From: Bacteroidota bacterium
GTDB taxonomy: Bacteria > Bacteroidota > Bacteroidia > NS11-12g > UBA955
DNA: 64,000 nucleotides
Direction: 5' to 3'
NCBI GenBank assembly: GCA_947496065.1
Contig: CANMBF010000005.1
Location: 39,283-103,282 of the forward strand
In this document: one piece after another, positions 51,953 to 62,500 of the stretch
Layout: every line of letters starts with the position of its first letter
How positions within the stretch are numbered: the stretch's first letter is position 1
Notes under the pieces: model-generated
Seen by the model: the letters and a program-made list of their open reading frames with translations, nothing else
Database searches by the model: none
What the model was told of the DNA's origin: nothing
Position numbers and translations under genes: made by a program

Positions 51953-53398
51953 ATGAAACCCTCTAAAGTATTACTATTTCTTGTTGTTTGCCTATTAACT
52001 CTCGGTGTTATTTCTCTCCTTTTTCCAGAGGCTGGCATAGGCTATGGTGATGGCAAAAAGATAAGTTTTCCGAACCTTAAATCTATTATTTCTCCTAAAA
52101 TAGATTCAACCATCATAATTGCCGAACAAAAGAAAATTGAAGATAACAAAAGTTTGGTTGAAAAAAAAGAAGCCATTCTTAAAAAAGTGCACCGCTCATC
52201 GGCCGACACTTTAGTGTTAATGCAAGTAGATGCGACTGAAAGTCCAGCCCGTTTTTATTTTGCTAACGACGACCGCAAAGTCATGGACCAATTTTTCGAA
52301 GCACTCGAAAATTCAAGACGCGATAATACCACCTTTAGAATTATTCATTATGGCGACTCTCAAATTGAGATGGACCGCATTAGCAGCCATATTCGCGAAC
52401 AATTACAACGCACCTATGGCGGCAGCGGTATGGGTTTATTGCCTGCTTTAGAAGTAACCCCTAAATACACCGTAGCCGAGGAAAATGCCGGCACCTGGGT
52501 GCGCAAATTGGCTTTCGGAACCGAAGATGGCCGCGCCAAACACAACCGTTATGGTCCTATGGCTTATTTCTGTCAAAAACAAAGTGAAGTGGCGAGTGTA
52601 ATGATTACCGCAAGAGACAACACCTCTCATAAAAATAAAAACATTAAATCTTGTAAAGTGGTGGTTGGCAGCATTGCCAAACCCCTTGAAATTAGTTTGT
52701 CTGCCAATGGGAAAACCATCGGTACACAAACTTTGCAGCCTTCTTCAGCCGAGCAGTTGGCAGCATTCAATGTGGATAGCAGCAATGGTAAAATTGATTT
52801 GAAATTTTCTGGCGCTAATGCAGATATATTAGGGATAGCACTTGATGGCAGTGGTGGTATTTGTGTTGACAATGTGCCTATGCGCGGCTGTTCAGGCACT
52901 ATTTTTAAACGCATTAATGCAGAAACTTTGCGCAAAACGTATAGTATGCTAGGTGTAAAAATGTTGATTTTACAATTTGGCGGGAATGCCCTTCCAGGCA
53001 TGACATCAAAATCCAGTGCTGAGGCCTATGGTAAAAAATTTGCTGAAGAGCTAAGGTACTTAAGGTCGGTCGATCCAAATCTTATTTTGTTTGTCATTGG
53101 ACCAGCCGACATGAGCATTAAAATTAACGGCACTTTCCAAACCCACCCTCAACTAGAAAATGTGCGCGATGCATTAAAGGCTGCAACCTTGCAAGTTGGC
53201 GGTGTTTTTTGGGACATGTACGAAGCAATGGGTGGCAGTGGCAGTATGGTTACCTGGGTGAAAACTAAACCAAGTTTAGGCTCGCCAGATTACATCCACT
53301 ATACCCAAAAAGGTGCTGTCAAAATCTCTGAGATTTTTTATAGCTCTTTGATGAAAGAATACGAAATGTTTAAACTTAGAAAATCAATAGGCACATAA
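51953..53398 (+). CDS. SGNH/GDSL-like hydrolase or acyltransferase, first of cassette
   Basis: 481 residues with an N-terminal membrane anchor (5-24, VLLFLVVCLLTLGVISLLF) and a periplasmic domain. SGNH blocks: HYGDSQIEMDR with nucleophile Ser136, FGGNALPG (343-346, Gly-Asn block III) and a C-terminal DYIHYTQKG giving the Asp446/His449 pair. Between blocks I and III lies a beta-sandwich-like insert (about 215-300). The layout recalls the partner proteins (PatB, AlgJ/AlgX-like) that pass acetyl groups from an MBOAT protein to an extracellular glycan. TTG of the next gene follows 15 nt later. Confidence 0.85.
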   Translation: MKPSKVLLFLVVCLLTLGVISLLFPEAGIGYGDGKKISFPNLKSIISPKIDSTIIIAEQKKIEDNKSLVEKKEAILKKVHRSSADTLVLMQVDATESPARFYFANDDRKVMDQFFEALENSRRDNTTFRIIHYGDSQIEMDRISSHIREQLQRTYGGSGMGLLPALEVTPKYTVAEENAGTWVRKLAFGTEDGRAKHNRYGPMAYFCQKQSEVASVMITARDNTSHKNKNIKSCKVVVGSIAKPLEISLSANGKTIGTQTLQPSSAEQLAAFNVDSSNGKIDLKFSGANADILGIALDGSGGICVDNVPMRGCSGTIFKRINAETLRKTYSMLGVKMLILQFGGNALPGMTSKSSAEAYGKKFAEELRYLRSVDPNLILFVIGPADMSIKINGTFQTHPQLENVRDALKAATLQVGGVFWDMYEAMGGSGSMVTWVKTKPSLGSPDYIHYTQKGAVKISEIFYSSLMKEYEMFKLRKSIGT

Positions 53399-53413
53399 TC
53401 TCTAGAATTTATA

Positions 53414-54694
53414 TTGCGTTATTTTAAATTATATCTCCTTTCTATTTTGTGCCTTGGCAATGCATTGCTTTGTAAGGCCCAAGATGGCGCAGTTAATCTT
53501 GACAGGTATCCTTTTGTTAACTATGATATCAACGAGGTAAAATTTTTTAACGACAGTTTAGATTTTTATGGCTTTTTTAGAAAACTTGATAAACTTGTAA
53601 CCACAGGTAAAGGCAAAATCAATATTGTACATTTTGGAGGCTCGCATGTACAAGCCGATATTTGGACAGGGAAATTGCGCGAAAATTTCAATGAATTCTT
53701 AAACCAAAAGCAAACTTCAAGGGGATGGGTTTATCCATTTAAAATGGGTTTTAAAAGCAATAACAATCCTGCCAATTATGGTTTTGAATGGACCGGCCGT
53801 TGGGAAGGTTGCAGAGCTGTTAACAGCTATTGCATTGGCAACATAGGCTTGAATGCACTCATTACAACGACCCACGATTCGGGTGCTACTTTCGGTGTCG
53901 TCATGAAACCAGAAGGCAAAACCGATTATGTGTTCAATCGCATTAAAGTATTTTACGACAACCATCACCAAAGCTTCCAAGTGGTGCTCGATTCGCCCTA
54001 TTTCGCCAAACAAATAATCGATAACAAAGAAGCGGGTTACAGAGAATTCATTTTCGAAGAACCCATGCGACAAGTGAAATTTAAATGCATTAAAACCGAT
54101 TCCATTCAAAACATCTTTACCTTGTATGGCCTGTTCTGCGATTTAGATGCACCTGGCATTCATTACAATGCCATTGGCGCCAACGGGGCTTCGGTACCGA
54201 CGTACCTTAAAGCGAATATACTCGAAAGAGAAATTGCCGAACTGAAACCCGATTTGGTTATTTTTTCAATAGGTATCAATGATGCCTTTGCACCCGATTT
54301 TTGTCAGTCGTGTTTTGAGCGCAATTACGAAGAACTCATTCGCAGAATTAAAAAAGTAGCCCCCAACGCTGCTATTCTTTTTACCACCAATACCGATAGC
54401 TATAAAAAAAATAGAAAAGGTAAATTTTATCAAAATATTACTGGCTTAGAAGTAAAAGCTGCTATGCAAAACTTGGCTTCCAAATACAATGGTGGGGTGT
54501 GGGATTTGTTTTCTATCATGGGTGGCTTAGGCAGCATCGAATTTTGGGCCCGCAACGGCATGGCTTCCAACCGCGATAGGGTGCACCTTTCGGCCCGCGG
54601 ATATCGACTTTTGGGCGACTTAATGTTTGTAGCGTTTATTAGAAAATATGAGGAATACTTAAAACTACCAGTTTCGAAAATTAAACATGATTGA
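53414..54694 (+). CDS. SGNH hydrolase-like protein, second of cassette
   Basis: 426 residues, exported (signal 1-22, ending LLCKAQ). SGNH blocks: VHFGGSHVQADIW with Ser77, where the usual GDS is GGS; SIGIND (Asn289) as block III; and DRVHLSARGY with Asp388/His391. The residues around the serine resemble the GSS form of DltD-type enzymes, so activity is plausible. The TTG start at 53414 is the only one preserving the signal peptide. Related in layout to the preceding gene but clearly diverged, so an old duplication is likely. Overlaps the MBOAT gene by 8 nt. Confidence 0.85.
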   Translation: MRYFKLYLLSILCLGNALLCKAQDGAVNLDRYPFVNYDINEVKFFNDSLDFYGFFRKLDKLVTTGKGKINIVHFGGSHVQADIWTGKLRENFNEFLNQKQTSRGWVYPFKMGFKSNNNPANYGFEWTGRWEGCRAVNSYCIGNIGLNALITTTHDSGATFGVVMKPEGKTDYVFNRIKVFYDNHHQSFQVVLDSPYFAKQIIDNKEAGYREFIFEEPMRQVKFKCIKTDSIQNIFTLYGLFCDLDAPGIHYNAIGANGASVPTYLKANILEREIAELKPDLVIFSIGINDAFAPDFCQSCFERNYEELIRRIKKVAPNAAILFTTNTDSYKKNRKGKFYQNITGLEVKAAMQNLASKYNGGVWDLFSIMGGLGSIEFWARNGMASNRDRVHLSARGYRLLGDLMFVAFIRKYEEYLKLPVSKIKHD

Positions 54695-56357
54695 TAATCT
54701 AATCCATATCATTTCCTCCTTTTTCGTTTATTCAGAAACGAATCCTATTATTTTTACGTCGATTTCGTTTTGGGTATTTTTTACCTTTGTGTTTGCCATT
54801 TTTACAGTCATTCACAAACAATATACGCTGCGTAATTTATTTTTATTTCTGGTTAGTATTTTTTTCTATTACAAAACCAGTGGATTGTTTTTTCTCTTAC
54901 TATTATTTACAATCACCAACGAATTTTTTGTTGCGCAGGCCATCTACAAATCAGACAACAAACTAAAACGAAAATTACTGATTTGCTACAGCGTTATCCT
55001 CAATCTTGGCTTTCTTTCTTATTTCAAATACGCCTATTTCTTTACCGATTCATTCAACAAAGTATTTTATACCAACAACCAGGTTGTCAATTATTTTTCA
55101 TTGTGGAGCAACACCTTTGCAGGCACGCATTTTGAAATCGATAAAATTTTATTGCCTATCGGAATTTCATTTTATACTTTCCAAATATTAACCTACACGC
55201 TCGATGTTTACAGAGAAAAATTAAAGCCATTGACCAACTTCTTCGACTTTGGTTTCTTTGCCTCTTTCTTCCCACAAATACTCTCGGGTCCTATTGTAAA
55301 AGCGCGCGATTTTATTCCACAAATGTACAAGCCTTATAGCTTGAGTAAATACCAATTTGGATTGGCCCTTTTTATGATATTAAATGGCTTGATTAAAAAA
55401 ATGGTGGTGGGCGATTATATCGCAACCAACTTTATCGATCGCATTTTTGGCAACCCCTTATTATTTACGGGTGTCGAAAATTTCTTTGCTGTTATCGGGT
55501 ACTCATTACAGGTTTACCTTGATTTTTCAGGCTATACCGACATCGCCATTGGCATTGCCTTATTGATGGGTTACAAACTCAACAGCAATTTCAATTCCCC
55601 TTACAAAGCAAAAAATACGGGCGAATTTTGGAAGCGCTGGCATATCTCCCTCTCCTCGTGGTTGCAAGAAAATTTATACATTCCTTTGGGGGGTAACCGC
55701 AAGGGGAGCATAGCCTCTTATGTCATAATCACAATCCTTACAGTCTTTCTTGCCTTGCTGCTTGATGCAGTGATGGTATTATGGATTGTTGGCGGTATTG
55801 CTTTGGTATTAGTGGCGCTTTGCTACTATTCACCCAAAGTTAAACACCAAGTAGATACCAATATTAATTTAATGATCACCATGTTATTGGGTGGTTTATG
55901 GCACAATCCAACCGTTAATTTTTTGGTTTGGGGCGGCTTGAATGGCTTAGGCTTGGTGGTCTATAAATTTTGGAAGAAAATTAGTCCTTATCAAAACTTA
56001 AAAACATGGCCTGTACATTTTTGGAAAGTGTTCTCAACCTTCATGTTTATTACCTTTACGCGTATTTTCTTTAGGGCCGAAGACATGACCCAAGCCAACG
56101 AAGTGATTCAAAAAATCATGTACGATCTCAAATTTTCTCTTGCTCCCCAAATCATTGGCAATTTTTGGGAAGTCTTTAGTTTAATGGCCTTGGGATTCAT
56201 TGTGCATTGGTTGCCTTCAGATATCAAATGGCAATACCGCAAGTACTTTATCAAATCGCCAGTAGCCATGAAACTGGCCATCATTGTTTTATGCGTATTT
56301 TTCATCTTCCAAACCATGTCAAGCGAGATGAAACCTTTTATCTATTTCCAATTTTAA
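54687..56357 (+). CDS. MBOAT family O-acyltransferase (AlgI-like)
   Basis: A 556-residue polytopic enzyme, about ten helices, of the membrane-bound O-acyltransferase family. Typical features: LPIGISFYTFQILTYTLDVYR, FFPQILSGPIVKARDFIPQ, the LQVYLDFSGYTDIAIG block, FWKRWHISLSSWLQENLYIPLGGN in two parts, and the catalytic His in LLGGLWHNPTVNF. Like AlgI and PatA it should move acetyl or another acyl group across the inner membrane to the two SGNH proteins encoded just upstream. The ATG overlaps the previous gene by 8 nt. Acceptor glycan unknown. Confidence 0.93.
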   Translation: MIDNLIHIISSFFVYSETNPIIFTSISFWVFFTFVFAIFTVIHKQYTLRNLFLFLVSIFFYYKTSGLFFLLLLFTITNEFFVAQAIYKSDNKLKRKLLICYSVILNLGFLSYFKYAYFFTDSFNKVFYTNNQVVNYFSLWSNTFAGTHFEIDKILLPIGISFYTFQILTYTLDVYREKLKPLTNFFDFGFFASFFPQILSGPIVKARDFIPQMYKPYSLSKYQFGLALFMILNGLIKKMVVGDYIATNFIDRIFGNPLLFTGVENFFAVIGYSLQVYLDFSGYTDIAIGIALLMGYKLNSNFNSPYKAKNTGEFWKRWHISLSSWLQENLYIPLGGNRKGSIASYVIITILTVFLALLLDAVMVLWIVGGIALVLVALCYYSPKVKHQVDTNINLMITMLLGGLWHNPTVNFLVWGGLNGLGLVVYKFWKKISPYQNLKTWPVHFWKVFSTFMFITFTRIFFRAEDMTQANEVIQKIMYDLKFSLAPQIIGNFWEVFSLMALGFIVHWLPSDIKWQYRKYFIKSPVAMKLAIIVLCVFFIFQTMSSEMKPFIYFQF

Positions 56358-56452
56358 GGAGTCGTTCTAAACCCCTTGTATTTCTGCCTTGTAGCACACT
56401 TAATTTTGTCATTTTTTTTTGACATATGCAATAAAATTATAGCAAACTTTGT

Positions 56453-56460
56453 TATATTCG
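56453..56460 (+). promoter_or_regulatory. sprA: Variant -7 element upstream of sprA
   Basis: TATATTCG, a TAnnTTCG variant of the consensus, 58-92 nt before the possible sprA starts. A short hairpin TGTCA-(T)n-TGACA lies at 56408-56424, probably ending the previous operon. Confidence 0.35.
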
Positions 56461-56517
56461 CACTTTACACCTAATAATAGCCTATAGAATCGAGCGTTTA
56501 CACAAAAAAATTTAGTA

Positions 56518-59500
56518 TTGTCGTTTTCAAATAAAATATTTGTAGTGAATTCATTGCACCGTATTCAAAGGCTCTGGAATGTAAGGCTATTTGCTCTTTT
56601 CATTTCTGCACTTGCCATTCCTTTGTTCAGTTTACCTAGCAATCAAAAGGCAGTTTCTGTTGGCTATATTCCTTCAGAGGAGGAACTCAATTCAGATGTT
56701 TTAAAAAGCCATAAACGAATAACCACCCCACTTGCTAAAAAAGCTAGCACCCAAAAAATCACTGTAAATACGCCGTTCTTTTCGCCGCACGATAGTATCA
56801 AAAAATCTGGCAAAGACTCTGGCGATCTTAAATACCCTATCAAACAAAATACTGGTCGTGGCACTAACGATTTTCAAAACAACATCGATTTAAACGACCC
56901 CTCTGTAAAAACCCTTGTTGAATACAACGCGAATACAGGCAAATACGATGAATACCGCATTGTCGCTGGCAGAAAGACATTGACCCGCTCGCTCACCAAA
57001 GAGGAATATTTAGAAGAAAGCGCGCTAGAGGAAAGAAAAAAATATTTTGAACAAAGAAGCAAAAGTAATGCTGGCGGGAGCAGTTATAATAACAACAAGA
57101 AAATTGACTTAATCAAAACACCACCTGTTATCGATAAAATATTTAGAGGTGGGCTTATTGATATCCGTCCAAGTGGCTCGGCTGAACTTACCTTTGGTGG
57201 CAATTTCAATACCGTTAGAAATCCGATGTTCAGTGCCCGTCAGCAAAAAACAGGACAGTTCGATTTCGATCAAAAAATACAAATTAATGTTACTGGAAAA
57301 ATTGGCAATGCGTTAAACTTAGGTATCAAATACGACACCGATGCGACCTTCGATTTTGATAACCAAACCAAATTAGATTGGGTAGGTAAAGAAGATCAAA
57401 TCGTACAAAAAATAGAATTGGGTAATGTGAGTTTGCCTCTGAATGGCAGCCTTATTCAAGCTGGTCAATCCCTTTTTGGTATCAAAGCAGGTTTCAAATT
57501 TGGCAGATTAAAAGTTACTGCCATAGCAACCCAAAACAAAGGTCAACGGACTGAAACTACTGTGAATGGCGGTGCGCAAGTAACGAACTTTAATATCCAA
57601 GCCCACAACTACGATCAAAACAGACACTATTTCCTCTGCCAACAGTTTAAAGATAATTTCGATGTGGCCATGGGCAATTTGCCTTTGGTTTCTTCTAGTA
57701 TCGTCATCAACCGTGTGGAGGTATGGGTTACCAACCGCAGTGGTAGTTATGACAATACCCGAGATATTTTGGCAACCATGGACCTCGGTGAAAAAAATCC
57801 ATACAATAGCAATATTTCAGCTAGTGCAAGCTTAGGAGCCGACAACAATTCAAATTCACTATACGGTACATTGCTGTCTACCAACAATATCCGTAATTCC
57901 AAAACCTGTTTAGATGAAATGAACCGATTGCCTGCTACACAAAATTTAAAGCAGGGACTCGATTACGAATTGTTAACCTATGCCCGTCAGTTAACCGAAA
58001 ATGAATTTAGTGTGAATTCGCGTTTGGGTTATATCTCTTTAAATTCATCACTCAACAACGATGAGATTTTAGCCGTTGCTTTCGAATACACCATGAACGG
58101 TAAAGCCTATAAAGTGGGCGAGTTTGCCTCTGAAATTGTCAGTGACCGCGCCAATAGCAAAGTGTTGATGGTAAAAATGTTGAAGGGCAATATCATTCGT
58201 ACCCGCTTGCCAATGTGGGAACTGATGATGAAAAACATCTACTCACTTGGTTCTTTCAATATCAATGCGGCCGATTTAAAATTCGATGTTATTTATAATG
58301 ACGACCCATCTGGTGCCGATTTGAACTACTTGCCAGTTAAAAATATTCCGGGTCTTAGCGATGGTATTCCTTTAATTCGTGTCATGAATATGGACCGCAT
58401 TAACCGCCAACAAGAGCTTAAGGCCGATGGGGTATTCGATGTTATTGAAGGTGTTACTTTCCAATCGCAGCAAGGCCGTGTGATATTTCCTGTGCGTGAG
58501 CCTTTTGGCAATCACCTGCGAAGCAAATTTCCGATTGGCGACCCAATCGCAAATAAATATATTTTTGATGCCCTCTACGACAGCACCAAATGGTTGGCCG
58601 AACAAGATGTGGTGCACAATAAGTTCTTTCTGAAAGGCAATTACAAAGGCACCAGCAGCGCCGATATTTCTTTGAATGCATTAAACGTTCCGCAAGGCTC
58701 GGTGATTGTAACAGCCAATGGTACTAAGTTAACTGAGAATGTCGATTACACGGTCGATTACAACGCGGGCAAGGTTACCATTATTAACCAAGGCATATTG
58801 CAATCGGGCGCCATTATTAAAGTCTCAGCCGAAAGCAATAGCATGTTTAACATCCAACAAAAAACATTGCTTGGAGCGCGCTTTGACTATGCAGCCCATA
58901 AAAAATTATTGATCGGTGGTACCATCTTACACATGTATGAGCGCCCACTCACACCTAAAACCAATATTGGCGATGAGCCGCTTTTGAACACCATCATGGG
59001 AGCCGATTTTAGTTATGCTTCACCTTCACAATTCTTAACGAAATTAGTTGATAAGCTACCCTTTATTGAAACCAAAGTAGCCAGTAAATTAAGTGCGCAA
59101 GGCGAGTATGCCCGCATATTTCCTGGTAAAGCCAAAGGTCAAAACAATACCCGAGGTGTCAGTTATTTAGATGACTTTGAAGGCGCCGAAACCACTTTCG
59201 ATTTGAAATTAAGTTCGAATTGGAAAATGGCCAGTTTGCCACAATACCAAAAAGACCTGTTCCCAGAATGGGATTTAGCCTTGCAAGACAAGCGCCCTTG
59301 GGGTTTCCAAAGAGCGCGTTTAGCTTGGTACACCATTGATCCTACCTTCTACCGTGCCGACCAATACACGCCAACGCACATCAAAAACGATGTGCAAATG
59401 CAAAGTAACCACTACATGCGCGAAGTATTGGTAACTGAGGTATTTCCTAATAAACAAATTCAACAAGGAGCGCCTTCTATTTTACCTACTCTAGACTTGG

Positions 59501-62500
59501 CTTATTTTCCACACGAAAAAGGCATGTACAATTACGATACGGCCGATCTTAATCCAGATGGTACTTTCAAAAAATCAACCAAATCGTGGGGTGGTATTAT
59601 GCGCAGAATCGAAAGTAACGACTTTGAAGCTGCCAATATCGACTACATTGAAATATGGATGATGGACCCTTTCAAATACAACAGCACTGGCAGTAACAAA
59701 GGACAATTGTACATCGACCTAGGCAACGTAAGTGAAGATATTTTACCTGATAGAAGAAAGGCATTTGAAAATGGGTACAATGCAAAGGGACTGCATACCG
59801 ACGAAGATGTGTCTAATTTTGGTAAAGTGCCATTGCTGCCTCAAATTAATAACGCCTTCGACAACGAACCTGCTTCAAGAGACTTTCAGGATTTAGGTTT
59901 GGATGGTATGAACGATGAAGATGAGCGCGTGCATTACAAATTGTATCTTGAAAAATTGGATACCATGTATGGCAAAAATTCTAAAATTTACCAAGATGCT
60001 TATGCCGATCCTTCGAACGATAATTATTTGCACAACCGAGAACCTAGCTACGATGGCAACCTCACCAATATCATCGACCGTTATAAACGCTACAACTCTT
60101 TAGAAGGCAATTCAACCTTAAATAAATTTGGCGACGGTTCTCCAAAATCTGCTACCAACGTGCCCGATAACGAAGACATCAACAGCGATTTTACCATGAA
60201 CCAATCGGAGGATTATTTTCAATATAAAATTGATTTAAGTCCTAGCGATTTAGAAATAGGCAAAGGTTTTGTAACCGATGTTTCTGAAGTAGACAAACTT
60301 TTAAAAAATGGTAAAACCGAAAAGATAAAATGGATACAAATTAAAGTGCCCATTCGCCAGTTTACCAAGTCAGTAGGCAGTATCTCTGATTTTAAATCCA
60401 TTCGTTTCATGCGCATGTACATGAAAGGTTTCGATAGTACCACCATCGTCAGATTTGCGCAAATGCAGTTGGTGAGAGCTGATTGGCGCAGATACACCCA
60501 ATCATTGAATACAGCAGGTGCTGTGGTGCCTGTCGATCCTACAGACAACACGACTTTCGTTGTTTCAACTGTTAACATTGAAGAGAACGGCAAACGTTCG
60601 CCCATTCGCTATACTATGCCGCCGGGTATCAACCGTGTGCAAGATCCTACTTCACAAAATGTGGTGAAACAAAATGAGCAATCGCTTTCGTTGCGCGTTT
60701 GTAATTTAAAAGCTGGCGATTCAAGAGCTGCTTATAAGACCACTAATTCGGACATTAGAAACTACAAGAACATGAAAATGTTTGTGCATGCCGAAGGTAA
60801 GAATTTAAATGATGGCGATATTTCTGCTTTTGTTAGAATTGGGACTGATCTTGTGAACAACTATTACGAATATGAAATTCCATTGCGTATTACGGCCGAT
60901 GGCACTTATGCACCCGATCAAATATGGAAATTAGAAAATGAATTCGACTTTCCGTTGTCCGATTTATTCAACTCAAAAGATTTGCGCTCTAATGCCTTGG
61001 TGCCGCTCAATCGACCTTTCTCCTATAACAATGGCAAAGGACACAAAATAACAGTGCTAGGATTGCCTGATTTGAGCAATGTGCGTGTCATGATGTTAGG
61101 CATACGCAACAATACCGATGTATCGCAATGTGGCGAGGTATGGTTCAATGAATTAAGGGTCACAGATATTTCGAACAAAGGTGGTTGGGCCACTACTGGT
61201 AGAGTGGTCGCACAAATGGCCGACTTTGCAACCCTTTCTGCCTCAGGCAACATTTCTACTATTGGTTTTGGTGGTGTCGACAAACGTTTGAACGAAAGAA
61301 ATTTAAGTAACAATTACCAATACGATTTATCATCGAGCTTCGAATTGGGCAAGTTCTTCCCTCAAAAAGCTGGGGTTAATATTCCTTTGTTTATTGGGTA
61401 TAGCGGAACCATTAGCCGCCCTAAATTCAACCCATTGAATCCCGATGTAGAATTAAAAGATGCGGTGTCGCGACTCAATTCAGTGGATGCAAAAGCCGTA
61501 TTACACGCAGCCGAAGATTATAACAGTCGTTATAGTTTTAACTTAACCAATGTCAGAGTGAATCGCACTGGTACTGGCAAACTCATGCCTTGGGATATCT
61601 CTAATTTCAACCTCACCTACTCCTATATTTTATTAAAGAAAAGAAACATTCAAATAGAAGACAATTTTAGCAAAACATACTATGGCAGCGTTGGCTATAA
61701 CTACGCTCCTAAAATCAAATATTGGGAGCCATTTAAATTTATTAAGAGCAAAAAATTCAATATTATTCGCGATATTAATTTGAATTATAAACCACAAAAT
61801 ATTTCGGTGAGAATGGATGCCAACCGTTACTATTCTGAAACCATGAATAGGAATAACGATGTATTCAAACAAGTAACCCCAAGGTTGTTTGATAAAAACT
61901 TTACATTGTTACGAAATTACAATGTTAATTTCCCTATCACCAAATCACTAAAACTCGATTATTCCGCTACCGTTAATGCGCGCGTACAAGAGCCATTCGG
62001 TCAATTGAATTCACAAGAAAAGAAAGACTCTGTCAAGCAACAGTTCTTTGCTTTGGGCAAAATGAGTAGCTATAATCAAATTGCCAACTTCAATTATACC
62101 TTACCATTCGAAAAAGTTGGTTTCTTAAATTGGATTAACACTTCGGTAAAATACGGCACCAATTATGGCTGGCAACAGGCGCCACCATCGTTTACAACTT
62201 TAGGCAACATCATTCAAAACAGTCGCGAGATTGCAGTAAACTCACAATTCAACTTAATGAGTTTATACAACAAAGTACCTTTCTTAAAACGTATTAATCA
62301 AGGTGGTAAAAAGAAACCAAGTGCTAAAGCCAAAGCCACCGAGAAAAAACCAGGTGACAAAAACAATGTAGCAAAAACAGAAGGCGAAGAAGAAGAAAAA
62401 CCAACCAAGAAGAAAAAAGAAAAACAAATGTTTGGTACCAATTTCTTCAAGGCCTTAATGATGCTTAAAAATGTAAGCGTTACTTACAACCAAAAAGAAG

